Of a stretch of DNA of 64,000 nt, positions 61,913-64,000 are shown one piece after another (within the stretch, counting starts at the first letter, position 1; each line of letters starts with the position of its first letter). Position numbers and translations under genes: made by a program. This DNA comes from Bosea sp. BIWAKO-01 (GTDB lineage: Bacteria; Pseudomonadota; Alphaproteobacteria; Rhizobiales; Beijerinckiaceae). The stretch lies in assembly GCF_001748145.1 (NCBI RefSeq), contig NZ_BCQA01000001.1, positions 4,490,501-4,554,500 of the forward strand. The letters run 5' to 3'. The notes beneath the pieces were generated by a model. It saw only the letters and a list, made by a program, of their open reading frames with translations. It ran no database searches and was not told the DNA's origin.

Positions 61913-62743
61913 ATGGAGTTCGCAAAGCTCTACTTCCGCAGTCCTTCGGCCGTCATCGGCCTGCTGCTGCTCATCCTCGTGCTGGCCATGGCGGCGACGG
62001 CCGACTGGCTCTATCCGCGCGATCCGCTGGCGCTCGCCGGGCGACCGCTGATCTGGCCCTTCAGCAATCCGCGCTTCCTGCTCGGGACCGACAATTCCGG
62101 CCGCGACATCGCCGCGCAGATCTTCCATGGCGCCCGTATTTCGCTGCTGATCGGTCTCGTCGCGACCTTCATCTCGGTCATGATCGGCATCACGATCGGC
62201 GCCTTCGCCGGCTATTACGGCAGCTGGATCGACACCGTACTGATGCGCGTGACCGAGGCCTTCCAGACATTGCCGAACTTCCTGTTGCTGCTCGTGCTCG
62301 TCGCGGTGTTCGGCTCGACCATCACCACGGTGACGGTCGCCATCGGCATCGTCTCATGGCCGGCTTCGGCGCGACTGACGCGCGCCGAGTTCCTCTCGCT
62401 GCGCAACCGCGAGTTCGTGCAGGCGGGACGCACACTCGGGCTGAAGGACATCAAGCTGATCTTTGGCGAGATCCTGCCGAACGCTCTGCCTCCGGTGATC
62501 GTCTATGCCAGCGTCGTGATGGCGGTCGCGATCCTGCTCGAGAGCGCGCTCGCCTTCCTGAAGCTCTCCGACCCGAACGTTGCTTCCTGGGGCAACCTGA
62601 TCGGGGCCGGGCGCGATGTGCTGCGCGTGCAGTGGTATGTCTCGGCCATTCCCGGCGTCGCCATCCTCGTCACCGTGCTCGCCGTCTCGCTGGTCGGGCA
62701 GGGGCTCAATGACGCGCTCAATCCGAGACTGAAGAGCAGATGA
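61913..62743 (+). CDS. ABC transporter permease, DppC type
   Basis: 276 residues, slightly shorter at the N-terminus than other DppC proteins in the window. It has LLGTDNSGRDIAAQIFHGARISL, the EAA-loop QAGRTLGLKDIKLIFGEILPNALPPV and the ending [17 protein letters not shown]. It overlaps the ATPase gene by 4 bases (ATGA). Confidence 0.95.
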   Translation: MEFAKLYFRSPSAVIGLLLLILVLAMAATADWLYPRDPLALAGRPLIWPFSNPRFLLGTDNSGRDIAAQIFHGARISLLIGLVATFISVMIGITIGAFAGYYGSWIDTVLMRVTEAFQTLPNFLLLLVLVAVFGSTITTVTVAIGIVSWPASARLTRAEFLSLRNREFVQAGRTLGLKDIKLIFGEILPNALPPVIVYASVVMAVAILLESALAFLKLSDPNVASWGNLIGAGRDVLRVQWYVSAIPGVAILVTVLAVSLVGQGLNDALNPRLKSR

Positions 62744-64000
62744 CCCCGATCCTTGTCCTCGACGATGTCAGCGTGAGGCTGCCGGCCGGCGCCGACCGGT
62801 CGCACGCCATGGCGAATGTGTCGCTCTCACTGGAAGCCAACGAGATTCTCTGCGTCGTCGGCGAATCCGGCTCCGGCAAGTCGATGACGGCCAACGCCAT
62901 CATGCGGCTGCTGCCGGGCGGGGTTGCGATCGACGGCGGCCGCATCCTCTTCGAGGGGCGCAACCTTGCCGATGTAAGCGAGGCCGAGATGCGCAAGGTG
63001 CGCGGCGCCGGTATCGCGATGATCTTCCAGGAGCCGATGACCGCGCTGAATCCCTTGCGCAGCATTGGCGACCAGATCGGCGAGATGTTCGAGATCCATA
63101 CCGATCTGCCGGCCGGCGAGATCAGGACGCGGGTCCTTGCCCTGCTCGACGAGGTGCTGATTCCCGATCCGGCCTCGGCGATCAAGGCTTATCCGCATGA
63201 ACTCTCGGGCGGCCAGCGCCAGCGCGCCATGATCGCCATGGCACTCGCACTCGATCCCAGGGTGCTGATCGCCGACGAGCCGACGACGGCGCTCGACGTC
63301 ACCACCCAGGCGCAGATCCTCGAACTCATTCGCGACCTGCAGCGGCGCAAGGGCACGGCCGTTCTGTTCATCACCCATGATTTCGGTGTCGTTGCCGAAA
63401 TCGCCGACCGTGTCGCGGTGATGAGCCAGGGCCGCGTCGTCGAAGAGGGCACGGCCAGTGCCGTGCTGGACAACCCCCGGCACGCCTACACGAAGCAACT
63501 GATCGCCGCAGTGCCGCCACTGAAGGCTCCGCCTCCGCGCCCCCTGTCCAGCGATCCGATCCTGACCATAGAGCACGTCTCGAAGACCTATCGCACCGGT
63601 GGCTTCTTCGGTCGCGGCCAGCGCATCACCCACGCGGTCAAGGATGTTTCGTTGGTGCTGCCCAAGGGCGGCACGCTCGGCATCGTCGGAGAGTCCGGTT
63701 CCGGCAAGTCGACACTGGCGCGCTGCCTCGTGCGCCTGATCGATCCCGAGAGCGGCGAAATCCGCCTGAACGGCCGCGACCTCGCCTGTCTGACCCGCGA
63801 GCAGATGCGGGCCGAGACGCGCCATATCCAGATGGTGTTCCAGGATCCGTTTGCCTCGCTCAATCCCCGCCGCAAGGCGGGCGAGGCGGTCGCGCAAGGC
63901 CTCGTCGTTCACGGCATGCCGCGTGCGCAGGCCTTGGCGCGCGCCAAGGAACTCTTTGGGCTGGTGGGTCTCGATCCCGCCGCAACCGAGCGCTACCCGC
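62740..64000 (+). CDS. double-length ABC transporter ATP-binding protein (fused DppD-DppF), cut by window end
   Basis: The reading frame starts with [17 protein letters not shown] and stays open to the end of the window (420 codons). Two ATPase modules lie in tandem. The first has Walker [19 protein letters not shown], signature [15 protein letters not shown], Walker [15 protein letters not shown] and [20 protein letters not shown]. After a short linker ([14 protein letters not shown]) the second begins [19 protein letters not shown] with Walker [18 protein letters not shown], and the window ends before its signature motif. This is the GsiA/YejF-type fusion, so one polypeptide replaces the separate DppD and DppF of the other operons here. 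Confidence 0.93.
   Translation, partial: MTPILVLDDVSVRLPAGADRSHAMANVSLSLEANEILCVVGESGSGKSMTANAIMRLLPGGVAIDGGRILFEGRNLADVSEAEMRKVRGAGIAMIFQEPMTALNPLRSIGDQIGEMFEIHTDLPAGEIRTRVLALLDEVLIPDPASAIKAYPHELSGGQRQRAMIAMALALDPRVLIADEPTTALDVTTQAQILELIRDLQRRKGTAVLFITHDFGVVAEIADRVAVMSQGRVVEEGTASAVLDNPRHAYTKQLIAAVPPLKAPPPRPLSSDPILTIEHVSKTYRTGGFFGRGQRITHAVKDVSLVLPKGGTLGIVGESGSGKSTLARCLVRLIDPESGEIRLNGRDLACLTREQMRAETRHIQMVFQDPFASLNPRRKAGEAVAQGLVVHGMPRAQALARAKELFGLVGLDPAATERYP

Noticed and set aside
1-64000. CRISPR array, prophage or rRNA operon
   Set aside because: I saw no regularly spaced direct repeats, no phage structural genes and no rRNA-like sequence anywhere in the window.

Overview
This 64 kb window is GC-rich chromosomal DNA (about two thirds G+C by eye) packed with transport and catabolic genes. 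The gene families point to an alphaproteobacterium of the Hyphomicrobiales (Rhizobiales). A soil or root-associated genus such as Bosea would fit, but no rRNA or marker gene fixes the genus. There is no prophage, plasmid backbone or CRISPR array. One tRNA, tRNA-Gln(CTG), and one IS110-family insertion sequence are present.

Layout. 0-4.1 kb: a Ppx/GppA phosphatase gene divergent from glycerol kinase (glpK), then tRNA-Gln with its own terminator and an HNH endonuclease with a PUA-like N-terminal region (a possible modification-dependent restriction enzyme). 4.3-13.9 kb: an XRE-cupin regulator divergent from a dipeptide-type ABC operon with two metal-dependent amidohydrolases built in (amidohydrolase, permease, permease, binding protein, amidohydrolase, ATPase, ATPase). 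14-17.2 kb: an orphan oxygenase-type 2Fe-2S reductase, a small copper chaperone behind a CueR/HmrR-type palindromic promoter, and an IS110 element with a structured upstream region that may encode its bridge RNA. 17.3-23.0 kb: a second dipeptide-type ABC operon on the minus strand, with its binding protein gene last.

23.7-38.2 kb: an amine/amino-acid catabolic block. It holds a double-cupin protein, a two-domain GNAT, a GhrA-type reductase, a GabD-type aldehyde dehydrogenase, an AraC-type regulator, a SpuC-like omega-aminotransferase, an Lrp/AsnC regulator, a second two-domain GNAT, a PuuB-like oxidase and a minus-strand set (two tandem DAO-type oxidases, a HAD hydrolase, an aldehyde dehydrogenase). 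Transaminase or flavin oxidase, then aldehyde dehydrogenase, is the standard logic of polyamine and omega-amino-acid breakdown; the actual substrate is not shown. 38.6-42.1 kb: a third ABC set (Tat-exported binding protein plus two permeases, no ATPase alongside). 42.4-42.9 kb: two small overlapping genes of unknown function.

43.1-50.2 kb (minus strand): IclR regulator, fused HyuA-HyuB hydantoinase/5-oxoprolinase, OPT-family transporter and an AroM-family racemase-like protein, preceded by a tandem inverted-repeat operator. 50.7-54.7 kb: a methyltransferase divergent from a FecBCD-type iron/metallophore ABC transporter, with Irr-box-like half sites between them. 55.0-59.2 kb: M20 amidohydrolase, DAO-type oxidase and VOC-family protein. 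59.3-64.0 kb: a fourth dipeptide-type ABC operon whose last gene, a double-length ATPase, is cut by the window end.

Overall the window is a scavenging region: four peptide/opine-type importers and one iron importer are interleaved with amidohydrolases, amine oxidases, aldehyde dehydrogenases and a hydantoinase, with local regulators of the XRE-cupin, AraC, Lrp and IclR families.
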